Part shown: piece after piece, positions 17,535 through 26,059 of the stretch
Position numbering within the stretch: the first letter of the stretch is position 1
Layout of the letters: every line of letters begins with the position of its first letter
Source of the DNA: Terriglobales bacterium
Lineage (GTDB): Bacteria; Acidobacteriota; Terriglobia; Terriglobales; Acidobacteriaceae
DNA: 38,095 bases
Direction: 5' to 3'
Assembly (NCBI GenBank): GCA_024281115.1
Contig: JAMXLI010000221.1
Span: 1-38,095, forward strand
The notes under the pieces: generated by a model
Seen by the model: only the letters and a program-made list of their open reading frames with translations
The model's database searches: none
Told to the model about the DNA's origin: nothing
Position numbers and translations under genes: made by a program

Positions 17535-20500
17535 ATGTGGATTGTTCGTCTAGCCCTGCGTCGGCCCTATACCTTCGTGGTGCTGGCTCTCCTGCTGCTC
17601 ATCCTGGGCCCGCTGGTCATCCTGCGCACGCCGACGGATGTCTTCCCCAACATCAACATCCCGGTGGTCAGCGTGCTGTGGAACTACGCCGGCCTGAGCC
17701 CGCAGGAGATGAGCGACCGCATCGTCTCGCAAACCGAGCGCGCGCTCACCACGACCGTGGACAACATCCAGCACAGCGAGTCCCAATCCCTGAACGGGAT
17801 CGCCGTGGTGAAGGTGTTCTTTCAGCCGCACGCGAATATCGAGAAGGCCATTGCCCAGATCACCGCGATCTCGCAGACGCAACTCCGGCAATTGCCGCCG
17901 GGGACCACGCCCCCGCTGGTCATCACCTACAGCGCCTCCAGCGTGCCCATCCTCCAGCTCGCGCTTTCCGGGGATAAGCTTTCCGAGCAGCAACTGTTCG
18001 ATTACGGCGTGAATTTCATCCGCACTCGCCTGGTGACCATCCCGGGATGCGCCATCCCCTGGCCCTACGGCGGGAAACAGCGGCAGGTGCAGGTGGACCT
18101 GGATACGACGGCGCTGCAGGCCAAGGGCTTGGCGCCCATGGACGTGGTGAACGCCATCAACGCGCAGAACCTGATTTTGCCGTCGGGCACCTCCAAGATC
18201 GGTTCCCTCGAATACAACGTGGACATGAACGGCAGCCCCAAGCAGGTGGCGGACCTGAACGATCTGCCGGTGAAAACCGTGGGCGGCGCTACCATCTACC
18301 TCAGGGACGTGGCCTACGTGCGCGACGGCTTCCCCCCGCAAACCAACATCGTCCGGGTGAACGGCAAACGCGCGTCCCTGCTGGTCGTCCTGAAGACGGG
18401 AGACGCCTCCACGCTCGACATCATCTCGGGCATCAAGAGCCTGCTGCCGAAAATCGAGTCCGGCCTGCCCCCTGAGCTGCACGTCAAGCCGCTGGCCGAC
18501 CAGTCCGTGTTTGTGCGCGCCTCCATCAATGGGGTGCTGCGCGAAGGGGTGATTGCCGCTTGCCTCACCGGGCTGATGATCCTGGTATTCCTGGGAAGCT
18601 GGCGCAGCACCCTGATCATCGCGGTCTCCATCCCGCTCTCCATCCTGACGTCGGTCATTGTGCTCAGCACGCTGGGCGAGACGATCAACATCATGACCCT
18701 GGGGGGACTGGCGCTGGCGGTCGGCATCCTGGTAGACGATGCCACCGTCGAGATCGAGAACATCAACCGCAATGCCGCCATGGGCAAAGAAATCGAGCGC
18801 GCCATTCTCGACGGCGCGCAACAGGTGGCTGTGCCGGCCTTCGTTTCCACCCTGGCAATCTGCATCGTGTTCGTGCCCATGTTCTTCCTGACCGGCGTGG
18901 CCCGGTTCCTCTTCGTGCCGTTGGCCGAGGCCGTGGTGTTTGCCATGCTGGCCTCGTACCTGCTTTCCCGGACCCTGGTGCCCACCATGGCGAAGTACCT
19001 GTTGCGGGGGCACGAGCAGGAATCCGGTCACCTGGCGCGCGGCAGCCGCAATCCCCTGGTACGCCTGCAGGTGCGTTTTGAAGAGGCCTTCGAAGATCTG
19101 CGGGTGCGTTATCGCCGGCTGCTGGAAGCCTGCCTGCACCGTCAGCGCGCGTTCCTGGCCGGCTTCTTCGCGGTGTGCGTGCTGTCGGTGGTGGGGCTGG
19201 CCCCATGGCTGGGCCGCGACTTCTTTCCCGCCGTGGACAGCGGCCAGTTCAAGTTGCACTTGCGCGCGCGCACCGGCACCCGCATCGAGGAAACGGCGCG
19301 GCTTTGCGACCTGGTTGAAGCCTTCATCCGCGAGCAGATTCCGGCCGGCCAGGTGGATAGCGTTATCGACAACATCGGGCTGCCCTACAGCAGCATCAAT
19401 TTGTCCTACAGCAACTCCGCGCCCGTCGGTCCCGGGGACGCCGACATCCTGGTCACGCTTGCTCCCCACCACGCCCCCACCGACCAGTACGTGCACGAAC
19501 TGCGCCGGAAGCTGGCGCGCGCCTTCCCCGGCGTGACGTTCTCCTTCCAGGCCGCGGACATGATCAGCCAGATCCTGAACTTCGGCTTGCCTTCTCCTAT
19601 TGACATTCAGGTGGCCGGCAACAATCTGGCGGCCAATCGCCAGTTCGCCACCCAGTTGCTGCAGCGCCTGAAGTATGTTCCCGGCACGCAGGACCTGCGC
19701 ATCCAGCAGCCCTTCGATCAGCCCTACTTGCACATTGACGTGGACCGCACCAAGGCCCAGCAGGTGGGATTCACGCAGCGCGATGTTGCCACCAACCTGC
19801 TCATCTCGCTGAGCGGCAGTTTTCAGACCAGCCCAACCTACTGGCTCGATCCTAAGAACGGGGTGAGCTATTCCATTGCCACGCAGACGCCCCAATATCG
19901 CCTGGAGCGCCTGCAGGACTTGGAGAACATCCCGGTCACGGGTGCGGCGGCTGCCAGTCACCCGGCCATCTTGAGCGATGTGGCGACCATCAGCCGCGGG
20001 ACGGGGATGGGAGTGGTTTCCCACCAGGATATCCGGCCGGTGTTGGATATTTTTGGCTCGGTGCAGGGGCGCGACCTCGGCGGGGTGGCTGGTGACATCG
20101 AGAAAGTGCTGCAGGAGACAGCCGGCCAGGTTCCGCGTGGTTCCGAAGTGCTGGTGCGCGGCCAGATCGAAACCATGCGCACTTCCTATAAGGGCCTGAT
20201 CGCCGGGCTGCTGTTCGCCATTGTCTTGGTGTATCTGCTGATCGTGGTGAACTTCCAATCGTGGCTGGATCCCTTCATCATCATCTCCGCGCTGCCGGCG
20301 GCGCTTGCCGGCGTCGTATGGTTCCTGTTCGTGACCGGTACCACCATCAGCGTTCCGGCCCTGACCGGCTCGATCATGTGCATGGGCGTGGCCACGGCCA
20401 ACAGCATTCTGGTGGTGAGCTTCGCCAAGGAACAGATTGCGGAAGGGAAGCAGGCGCTCCAGGCCGCGCTGGAAGCCGGGTTCACGCGTTTCCGGCCAGT

Positions 20501-20735
20501 CATCATGACCGCCCTGGCGATGATTATAGGCATGATGCCCATGGCGCTGGGCATGGGCGAGGGCGGCGAGCAGAATGCTCCCTTGGGCCGCGCCGTAATC
20601 GGCGGCCTCATGCTGGCAACCGTGGCTACGCTATTTTTCGTCCCTGTGTTCTTCAGCCTGCTGCACGGGCGTCGGCAGCGCGCCGCGGCCAGGGAAGCGC
20701 CCAGCTACTCCGGCGCATCGGAATTGGTGAGATAA
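17535..20735 (+). CDS. RND efflux permease (AcrB/HAE1-like)
   Basis: 1066 residues, the full length for an inner-membrane RND pump: helix 1 at residues 12-31, a large periplasmic loop with the porter-like segment GIAVVKVFF, a helix bundle, the second periplasmic loop and helices to the C-terminus. The proton-relay acids of helix 4 are present as D401-D402 in GILVDDATVEIENI, which favours a drug/organic-type HAE1 pump over a metal-type one. A GAGG at 17522 is the likely ribosome-binding site. The adaptor gene follows after a 2-nt gap, so the order is pump then adaptor; no TolC-type outer-membrane channel gene is present, so one must come from elsewhere. Repeats at 17347-17363 suggest control by the upstream two-component system. 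Confidence 0.93.
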   Translation: MWIVRLALRRPYTFVVLALLLLILGPLVILRTPTDVFPNINIPVVSVLWNYAGLSPQEMSDRIVSQTERALTTTVDNIQHSESQSLNGIAVVKVFFQPHANIEKAIAQITAISQTQLRQLPPGTTPPLVITYSASSVPILQLALSGDKLSEQQLFDYGVNFIRTRLVTIPGCAIPWPYGGKQRQVQVDLDTTALQAKGLAPMDVVNAINAQNLILPSGTSKIGSLEYNVDMNGSPKQVADLNDLPVKTVGGATIYLRDVAYVRDGFPPQTNIVRVNGKRASLLVVLKTGDASTLDIISGIKSLLPKIESGLPPELHVKPLADQSVFVRASINGVLREGVIAACLTGLMILVFLGSWRSTLIIAVSIPLSILTSVIVLSTLGETINIMTLGGLALAVGILVDDATVEIENINRNAAMGKEIERAILDGAQQVAVPAFVSTLAICIVFVPMFFLTGVARFLFVPLAEAVVFAMLASYLLSRTLVPTMAKYLLRGHEQESGHLARGSRNPLVRLQVRFEEAFEDLRVRYRRLLEACLHRQRAFLAGFFAVCVLSVVGLAPWLGRDFFPAVDSGQFKLHLRARTGTRIEETARLCDLVEAFIREQIPAGQVDSVIDNIGLPYSSINLSYSNSAPVGPGDADILVTLAPHHAPTDQYVHELRRKLARAFPGVTFSFQAADMISQILNFGLPSPIDIQVAGNNLAANRQFATQLLQRLKYVPGTQDLRIQQPFDQPYLHIDVDRTKAQQVGFTQRDVATNLLISLSGSFQTSPTYWLDPKNGVSYSIATQTPQYRLERLQDLENIPVTGAAAASHPAILSDVATISRGTGMGVVSHQDIRPVLDIFGSVQGRDLGGVAGDIEKVLQETAGQVPRGSEVLVRGQIETMRTSYKGLIAGLLFAIVLVYLLIVVNFQSWLDPFIIISALPAALAGVVWFLFVTGTTISVPALTGSIMCMGVATANSILVVSFAKEQIAEGKQALQAALEAGFTRFRPVIMTALAMIIGMMPMALGMGEGGEQNAPLGRAVIGGLMLATVATLFFVPVFFSLLHGRRQRAAAREAPSYSGASELVR

Positions 20736-20737
20736 CT

Positions 20738-21976
20738 ATGCGGGTGGAAGAGCAACAAAACATGGAAACGCGCGCGGAAACGCGCCGGGAACCGGCGGCG
20801 CGCGGCACTTCCCGCCGCCGCCCCGGATTATTCGCGCTGCTCGCGCTGGCCTTGGTCGTGGCTGTGGTGGTGGCGGGCATCCTGCCGCGGGTGCGCGCGC
20901 GCACCGCGCTGCGCCGCGAAACCGCCGAGATGGCAGTGCCTGCCGTGAACGTCGTCCAGCCCAGGCGTTCCTCGCGGGCGCAGGAACTGGTTTTGCCCGG
21001 CAACGTGCAGGCCTTCAAGGACGCGCCTATCTACGCCCGCACCAATGGTTACCTGAAGCGGTGGTATGTGGACCTGGGCCAGCACGTGAAAGCGGGACAA
21101 CTGCTCGCCGAAATCGACACGCCGGAAGTGGACCAGCAGTTACGCCAGGCACGTGCCGAACTGGGCACCGCGCAGGCCAATCTGCGCCTGGCGCAGATCA
21201 CGGCGGAACGGTACTCCGGATTGCTGAAGACCGATTCGGTTTCTAAGCAGGAGGCGGACAATGCCGCGGGTGATTACGCCGCCAAGCAGGCCATGGTGCG
21301 GTCCGCCGAAGCCAACGTGAAGCGTTTGGAAGAAGTGAAATCGTGGCAGCGAATCTACGCGCCTTTCGACGGCGTCATTTCCGCCCGCAACACCGACATC
21401 GGGGCGCTTATCGACTCGGGCAGCGCCGGCGGCGTCAAGAACGAGTTGTTCCACATCGTGCAGCCCGGCCGGCTGCGGGTTTACATCAATGTTCCCGAGG
21501 CGTACTCCCAGGCGGCGCGGCCGGGCATGGCGGCCGATCTCACCCTCTCCGAGTTTCCCGGGCGCCGGTTCCAGGGGAAGCTGGTGCGCACCGCCGATGC
21601 CATTGACCCCGCTACGCGCACCCTGCTTGGCGAAGTGGACGTGGATAATTCCGCGGGCACGCTGAAGCCCGGAGCTTACACCGAGGTCCACCTCAATCTC
21701 CCGGCGGCGAGCGACTCCTACATTCTTCCCGTCAATACGCTGCTTTTCCGCGCCGAGGGTTTGCGGGTAGCGGCCGTGGGGCCGGGCGGGCAGGTTACGC
21801 TGCGCGAAATTAAGCTGGGACATGACTTCGGCAACTCCGTGGAGGTGGTCTCCGGGCTGCGGGGCAACGAGCAGGTGATCGTGAATCCGCCGGACTCGCT
21901 GACCGACGGCGAGCGTGTAACCCTGGTCTCGCCGGGGCAGGCGGGTGAGGCCAGCGCTAATTCGCAACCGGAGTGA
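20738..21976 (+). CDS. RND periplasmic adaptor (membrane fusion protein)
   Basis: 412 residues. An Arg-rich cytoplasmic N-terminus precedes one transmembrane anchor (about 31-50). Then come the split lipoyl/barrel-sandwich halves (GNVQAFKDAPIYARTNGYLK, DLGQHVKAGQLLAEIDTPE and later YAPFDGVISARNTDIGALID). Between them lies an alpha-helical hairpin of about 70 residues (QLRQARAELGTAQANLRLAQ onwards). A beta-barrel and membrane-proximal domain form the C-terminus. It links the RND pump to an outer-membrane channel. The start is the ATG two bases after the pump stop; a second in-frame ATG at 20762 has GGAAG upstream and is also possible. The C-terminal tail is low-complexity. Confidence 0.92.
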   Translation: MRVEEQQNMETRAETRREPAARGTSRRRPGLFALLALALVVAVVVAGILPRVRARTALRRETAEMAVPAVNVVQPRRSSRAQELVLPGNVQAFKDAPIYARTNGYLKRWYVDLGQHVKAGQLLAEIDTPEVDQQLRQARAELGTAQANLRLAQITAERYSGLLKTDSVSKQEADNAAGDYAAKQAMVRSAEANVKRLEEVKSWQRIYAPFDGVISARNTDIGALIDSGSAGGVKNELFHIVQPGRLRVYINVPEAYSQAARPGMAADLTLSEFPGRRFQGKLVRTADAIDPATRTLLGEVDVDNSAGTLKPGAYTEVHLNLPAASDSYILPVNTLLFRAEGLRVAAVGPGGQVTLREIKLGHDFGNSVEVVSGLRGNEQVIVNPPDSLTDGERVTLVSPGQAGEASANSQPE

Positions 21977-21994
21977 AGCGGATCAGGCAATGGC

Positions 21995-22020
21995 CCGGCA
22001 GCGCATGAGCTAGCTGCCGG
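21995..22020. terminator. Hairpin between the convergent adaptor and M48 protease genes
   Basis: CCGGCAGC (21995-22002) pairs perfectly with GCTGCCGG (22013-22020) across a 10-nt loop. It sits in the 33-nt gap between two convergent genes and runs into the last codons of the protease gene. No U-tract follows on either strand, so it may be a weak bidirectional terminator. Confidence 0.4.
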
Positions 22021-23071
22021 TGCTGCTGTTGGGCGCGCTGCTGCTGTCCGGACGGCGCTTCAGCGTCGGACGCTGGTCGTCGGGAGTGCTCTTATCTCCC
22101 CCGCTGTCGCCCGGTTGTTCGCTGGTGCGAGTGCGCCGCAGGGTCGGGCGATTGTTGTCTTTCTGCGTGTCTACCTTGTGCCTGTTTTCAATGGCTGCCA
22201 GCCGGGCTTTGACCGCGTCGAACTCCGACGTATCCAGCACGTATTGCGGGCGAGGCGGCAGGATGGTGTTGATTTCTTCCTGCGTTTTTTCCGCGCGGTC
22301 TGCCGTCATCGGGTGCGTATCGAAAGTTTTGTCCAGGAAGCCGGGCTTCTTCTTCTCCATCGCCTGCACTTTCTCGAAGAATGAGATCAGCGCCAGCGGA
22401 TCATAGCCCGACTTGTACATGTACTGCGTGCCCAGGTAATCGGCCTCGGCCTCGAAGCCGCGCGAGAACTTCAGGAACCCCAGCGGCACGGCTAGTCCGG
22501 CCGCGTTCTGGATGGCATAGCCAATCCCGCCCCCTACAAAAATCAGCGGGATGGAGGCCAGGTTTACCAGTTGGCCGCGCGTCTGCTCCCGGGCGACGTG
22601 GCAGGCGGCCACGTGCGCGATCTCGTGGGCCATCACGCCCGCCAGCTCGGCCTCGTTGTCCGCGTTGAGGATGGCACCCGAATTGACGTAGAAGAAGCCG
22701 CCGGGCAGCGCGAAGGCGTTCACTGTGTCGGCATCGACCACTTTGATAATGAACGGCACCTTGGAGTCCGAGTTGCGGACAATGTTCTGGCCGATGCGGT
22801 TTACGTACTCGGTGATCACCGGATCCTTAACCAGCTTCACCGACGACTCCACCTGCTGGGAATAGGCCTTGCCCATCGCGATCTGCTTCTCGACGCTGTA
22901 CCAGTTGCCTACACCCTTGGAGCAGCCCACGTTGCGGTTGCCGATTGCGGATACGTCCTTGATGCTTCCATCGTGGTACGCCTTCGGTTCGGCGGTGTGG
23001 TCGGCGGCGCTGGCGCCCGCCGCGCAGAGCAGCAAAACGAAAAATAGGTTAGAAATGCGGGTGAACCTCAT
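22010..23071 (-). CDS. Periplasmic M48-family metalloprotease (BepA/LoiP-like)
   Basis: 353 residues with a Sec signal peptide (cleavage near ASA at 20-22). The zinc site is HEIAH (H149, E150, H153), with the third ligand E207 in FEAEADYLG and the supporting motif DTHPMTADRAEK. Related periplasmic M48 proteases degrade misassembled outer-membrane proteins. No TPR domain follows; instead the last 70 residues are a charged, Arg/Ser/Pro-rich tail with two repeats of the form (R/Q)RPTLKRR. The start ATG has AGGAG nine bases upstream. An LPGGFFYVNSGAI segment before the zinc site is typical of the family. It is convergent with the RND adaptor and stands alone. Confidence 0.9.
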   Translation of the reverse strand: MRFTRISNLFFVLLLCAAGASAADHTAEPKAYHDGSIKDVSAIGNRNVGCSKGVGNWYSVEKQIAMGKAYSQQVESSVKLVKDPVITEYVNRIGQNIVRNSDSKVPFIIKVVDADTVNAFALPGGFFYVNSGAILNADNEAELAGVMAHEIAHVAACHVAREQTRGQLVNLASIPLIFVGGGIGYAIQNAAGLAVPLGFLKFSRGFEAEADYLGTQYMYKSGYDPLALISFFEKVQAMEKKKPGFLDKTFDTHPMTADRAEKTQEEINTILPPRPQYVLDTSEFDAVKARLAAIENRHKVDTQKDNNRPTLRRTRTSEQPGDSGGDKSTPDDQRPTLKRRPDSSSAPNSSTGS

Positions 23072-23376
23072 TGGGAGACTCCTGCAACCAGCGGCGCTGC
23101 CGGCCAGATCCTTCGGGAAATCCTTACTATGTTAGACGTTTGTGCCATAACGCCGGTTGCTGAATTTTCTAAGACATGGGCGTCTTAAGGCCCGCCGATC
23201 CTGCTCGACCCCACAACCTCGGCGGGGGACAAAACTCTGGTGTATGTACTGAAACCCCGAAAGGCCTCGCCGGGTTGCGCGAAATCAGGCTATTTGTGAG
23301 TGCTATAGGCCGGCCCGCCGGGAGGGCGTAGGTGAGCATTCCTGCGGAATAGCTGGAATTAAGCTGCTTTTAGCTG
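23072..23376. other. Intergenic region upstream of the M48 gene
   Basis: About 305 nt with no coding signal I trust and no tRNA-like cloverleaf. It should hold the leftward promoter of the protease gene. AGCTG recurs at 23351, 23362 and 23372 (11- and 10-bp steps) just beyond the small gene that ends at 23377; the significance is unknown. Confidence 0.4.
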
Positions 23377-23592
23377 TTAAGCGGCGCTGGGAAGGTCGGG
23401 GACAGACGCACGCTGCTTGTTGCGATAGCGATCAAGATAACGGTGACGCTCGCAGAATTGGGAGCCGTCCCGCGCCGCCGATCGGCAGCGCACACTGTCG
23501 TTGCGGGTTCCCAACTTGGTGGCGTCGCACCGGCGTGCGCCGCAGGAGCAAACACTGTTTCCAGCCCAGTCGTGATTCTGGTTACGGTGCAT
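23377..23592 (-). CDS. Small Cys/His-rich protein, probably zinc-binding
   Basis: 71 residues with no signal peptide. The pattern C-x-C-x4-C (VCSCGARRC), then DATKLGTRNDSVRC and AARDGSQFCERH, resembles short zinc-binding segments of the type C-x-A-T--G---C-R--A--G--FC--H found in small bacterial proteins. A basic tail (RYLDRYRNKQR) follows. The ATG at 23590-23592 has no strong Shine-Dalgarno sequence, which lowers confidence. Conserved spacing of Cys and His, and codon use with normal GC at third positions, argue for a real gene. Function is unknown; a nucleic-acid or protein-binding role is only a guess. Confidence 0.5.
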   Translation of the reverse strand: MHRNQNHDWAGNSVCSCGARRCDATKLGTRNDSVRCRSAARDGSQFCERHRYLDRYRNKQRASVPDLPSAA

Positions 23593-23684
23593 AGGTTTAT
23601 TGGATGCGCCCGAGCGTGAAAGTGCTGTGTCGTTTCTGCGGCTTACCCCGGCATTCTTGGCCGTAGCAGCGGGGTTTCAACAAG

Positions 23685-23798
23685 TTAGATACGTCCGAAC
23701 CAGACCAGGTAGCACAGTAGGCCTAATGCTGCCAGCATCCACCCGAAGTCCTTACCCCGGGCCCTAAGCGATTCATTCAGGTGGTTGATCCCTTGCAC
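23685..23798 (-). CDS. 37-residue single-pass membrane protein (GTG start)
   Basis: A very short gene supported by a near-perfect ribosome-binding site: GGAGG lies six bases before a GTG at 23796-23798. The product starts with a polar amphipathic segment (VQGINHLNESLRARGKDF), followed by one hydrophobic helix (GWMLAALGLLCYLVWFG), and ends RI. A longer open frame upstream exists but has no start with comparable signals and no protein-like composition. Small single-helix proteins of this kind often modulate a larger membrane complex; no partner is evident, since the neighbours are the Cys/His protein and the divergent REC-PilZ gene. No family is recognised. Confidence 0.5.
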   Translation of the reverse strand: MQGINHLNESLRARGKDFGWMLAALGLLCYLVWFGRI

Positions 23799-23989
23799 GG
23801 CCGTCCTCCAGGTATACGCAACAATAAGAGGGTGTCCAGTGCCGAGAAGATGCCTGCTATATGCCACAGGAACCACTGCAGGACCTGGGAGCGCTGCCTC
23901 CGAAGGTCCTGCTCGAAAGGGAGTACCACCCCAGCCCAGGTTGTAGTAAAAGCTTCTACCACCAGACCGTTTCTCGCTGCGAGGGGCAC

Positions 23990-24688
23990 ATGTCGAGCAA
24001 CGCCTTCCTGCTTTGCCCGGATAGTTCAACTGCCGAACTGCTGGCTGGGGAGCTCGCCCGGCAGGGAGTGCCGGTGGAGCGCGCCTCCGAATTCATGCAG
24101 GGCTTCGACCGCCTGGCGCAGCAGGCTTTCCAACTGATCATCGTCGATACCGCCGACAGCGAGCGCGCCCTGCTGGTGATCCACAGCGTGCGGACTGGGA
24201 CGCTGAACGCGCGGGCCTTTGTTATCGCGCTGGCCGAGCCCGGCGCGGCCGGTACCCGGAATTTCCGCGAAAGTGGCGCGAACATGCTGCTGTTCAAACC
24301 GCTCACCCCCGAGCGCGTCTCCACCAGCCTGGAGAATGCCCTTACCGCAATGAAGCACGAGCGGCGCCTTTCCTCCCGCAGGCCTCTCACCATGACCATT
24401 TCCATCGGCATGAATGGGCAGCGGGAGATGGCCGCGGAAGTGGAAGACTGCAGCGCCGGCGGCATGGCGGTGCGCACGGCCGAGCCGCTTGCTCCGGGGG
24501 GTGCTCTGAAGCTGCGCTTCCACCTCCCCAATCACCGCGAGTTGCAGGAGGCGAGCGGGGAAGTGGTATGGAAAGACCTGTCCGGGCGTTTTGGAATCCG
24601 CTTCCTCGATTTGACGGAAGACACGCGCCGCCTGCTCTCGGATTGCCTGCGACCGGAGTCGAGCGGCAGCGCCCCACGATCAGGGTAA
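23990..24688 (+). CDS. Receiver-like plus PilZ domain protein
   Basis: 232 residues from an ATG preceded by GAGGGG. Residues 1-118 look like a divergent receiver domain: the first strand SNAFLLCPDSS lacks the usual acidic pair, but D53 (IIVDTADS) and K103 (LLFKPLTPE) occupy the phospho-acceptor and Lys positions. Residues 122-215 form a PilZ domain with RLSSR (R126, R130) and DCSAGG (D153, S155, G158), the two motifs needed to bind c-di-GMP, and ending FGIRFLDL. It is thus a candidate cyclic-dinucleotide effector tied to an input receiver. It stands alone and may respond to the GGDEF enzyme encoded 6 kb away or to others. Confidence 0.82.
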   Translation: MSSNAFLLCPDSSTAELLAGELARQGVPVERASEFMQGFDRLAQQAFQLIIVDTADSERALLVIHSVRTGTLNARAFVIALAEPGAAGTRNFRESGANMLLFKPLTPERVSTSLENALTAMKHERRLSSRRPLTMTISIGMNGQREMAAEVEDCSAGGMAVRTAEPLAPGGALKLRFHLPNHRELQEASGEVVWKDLSGRFGIRFLDLTEDTRRLLSDCLRPESSGSAPRSG

Positions 24689-24759
24689 TGTTGTCGGGTT
24701 GAGTGGCTCCGTTGAACTCGTGCGCGCCTTGCAGCACGCTCCGCCACCAGCTTCTCCAC
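24663..24759 (-). pseudogene. Possible 3' remnant of a PP2C-type phosphatase gene
   Basis: Read leftward, one frame gives VEKLVAERAA and the next frame continues GAHEFNGATQPDNITLIVGR. Joined, they resemble the end of a PP2C phosphatase, where a DNIT(L/V)IV motif ends the domain. A single-base shift near 24735 separates them, and nothing phosphatase-like is visible further upstream. The remnant overlaps the 3' end of the REC-PilZ gene on the other strand. The evidence is one short motif, so chance cannot be excluded. Confidence 0.3.
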
Positions 24760-24853
24760 GGTAATTCTCGGTTTGGCCGGGGATCACCAGGGACGGGAAA
24801 CTATGGTGCGCCTGGGCCAGCCCACAAGCCTTAAAAAGCGCGATAATCAGGGG

Positions 24854-25915
24854 ATGCGAAAGTTGCCGGGCGTATCTGTGACTCTTGCGCTGCTGGTCTT
24901 GCTGGCCGGCGCCCAGGCGCAAATCCTCGCCCGGCGGCTGATCATGAAAGACGGCTCCTACCAGGCGATTACGGCCTACGAGGTCAAAAACGGCCGGGTC
25001 CGTTACCGGAGCGCTGAACGGAATGAGTGGGAAGAGGTTCCGGCGGCGCTGGTGGATTGGGAGGCGACCAAGAAATACGAAGAGCAGCGCTCGCAAGGCG
25101 CGCCGCCGCCCGAGGCCGCGGATGCGGAGAAGGAGATCCAGGCCGACGCAGCCGCCGACCGGGCAGCGGCCGAAGCCGCCACGCCCACCGTGGCCCCGGG
25201 ACTGCATCTGCCCGACGTGGAAGGCATTTTCCTCCTCGACAACTACCAGGGACAGCCGCAACTGCTGGAAGTGCAACAGAATAGCGGGGAAATCAACCGC
25301 AACACCAAGAGCAACATCCTGCGCGCAACCATCAACCCGCTGGCCTCCAGCAAGCAAACCATCGAACTGAAAGGCGCGCATTCGCCTGTGCAGGCGCACG
25401 CATTGCGCCCCACGGTTTTTATCAACCTGGAGCAGGATGCGGCCACCGACACCAAGATCCACACTGACCGGAGCGTTCCGGAGAAGGGTTCAGGGCCGCA
25501 ACAGCCGCAGGGGCCGAGCCTTGGGCGGCAGCAACCGCAGCAGCCGGAGGGACCGGTCCAGCCTTTGCACGAGCCCGGGCAGCAATACCGGTTGGTGCGC
25601 ATGGATCAGAAGAAAGACGCGCGCGTGGTGGGCGCCCTGAAGGTGGCTATCTACGGCAAGGTCTCGCAGCAGACCGGGGCCGTGATTCCGGCCACCACAG
25701 AAACCCTTTCGGGCAACTGGATCCGAGTGACTCCGCTGCACGACCTGGCGCCCGGCGAATACGCCGTGGTCGAAATGCTGAGTCCCAAGGAAATGAACCT
25801 GTACGTTTGGGATTTTGGCGTGAATCCGGCGGCGCCTCCCAACGCTTCCGCCTGGAAGCCCGCCCCAGCTCCCGGCAAGGCCGCGTCCCCGCCCGCGCTC
25901 GATAGACGCCCGTAA
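24854..25915 (+). CDS. Exported protein of unknown function
   Basis: 353 residues. A Sec signal peptide (hydrophobic core SVTLALLVLLAGAQAQ) is followed by a compact segment IMKDGSYQAITAYEVKNGRV through NEWEEVPAALVDWEATKKYE. I have the impression that this segment recurs in exported acidobacterial proteins, but cannot check it. An Ala/Glu-rich linker, a mid domain (LHLPDVEGIFLLDNYQG, IELKGAHSPVQAHALRPTVF), a Gln/Pro-rich low-complexity stretch around 215-245 and a C-terminal domain with LAPGEYAVVEML come next. There is no catalytic motif. The chosen ATG has AGGGG only a few bases before it; the open frame extends 27 codons further to a TTG, but that stretch precedes the signal peptide. It has no operon partner. 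Confidence 0.7.
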   Translation: MRKLPGVSVTLALLVLLAGAQAQILARRLIMKDGSYQAITAYEVKNGRVRYRSAERNEWEEVPAALVDWEATKKYEEQRSQGAPPPEAADAEKEIQADAAADRAAAEAATPTVAPGLHLPDVEGIFLLDNYQGQPQLLEVQQNSGEINRNTKSNILRATINPLASSKQTIELKGAHSPVQAHALRPTVFINLEQDAATDTKIHTDRSVPEKGSGPQQPQGPSLGRQQPQQPEGPVQPLHEPGQQYRLVRMDQKKDARVVGALKVAIYGKVSQQTGAVIPATTETLSGNWIRVTPLHDLAPGEYAVVEMLSPKEMNLYVWDFGVNPAAPPNASAWKPAPAPGKAASPPALDRRP

Positions 25916-26059
25916 GCTTCCGCTGCCAGCCCTTCAATCCGCTGCGGAGGCCGGTCCAGGCATCGCGAACACGCGCATGTGATCCCCGACACTGAAGCCT
26001 TCCTGCCCCCGGCATTCAATGGAAGGCAGCGCTCTGCGCGCGCAACAAGGAGATCAGGC

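Noticed and set aside
17550-20258. A 902-codon open frame on the minus strand across the RND gene
   Set aside because: It is an antisense shadow of the high-GC RND coding frame; its product is His/Gln/Arg-rich with no domain, and the plus-strand protein is a complete RND pump.
23603-23665. A 20-codon rightward frame encoding MRPSVKVLCRFCGLPRHSWP
   Set aside because: It has a CxxC...H look, but no ribosome-binding site, is very short and is unsupported by any neighbour.
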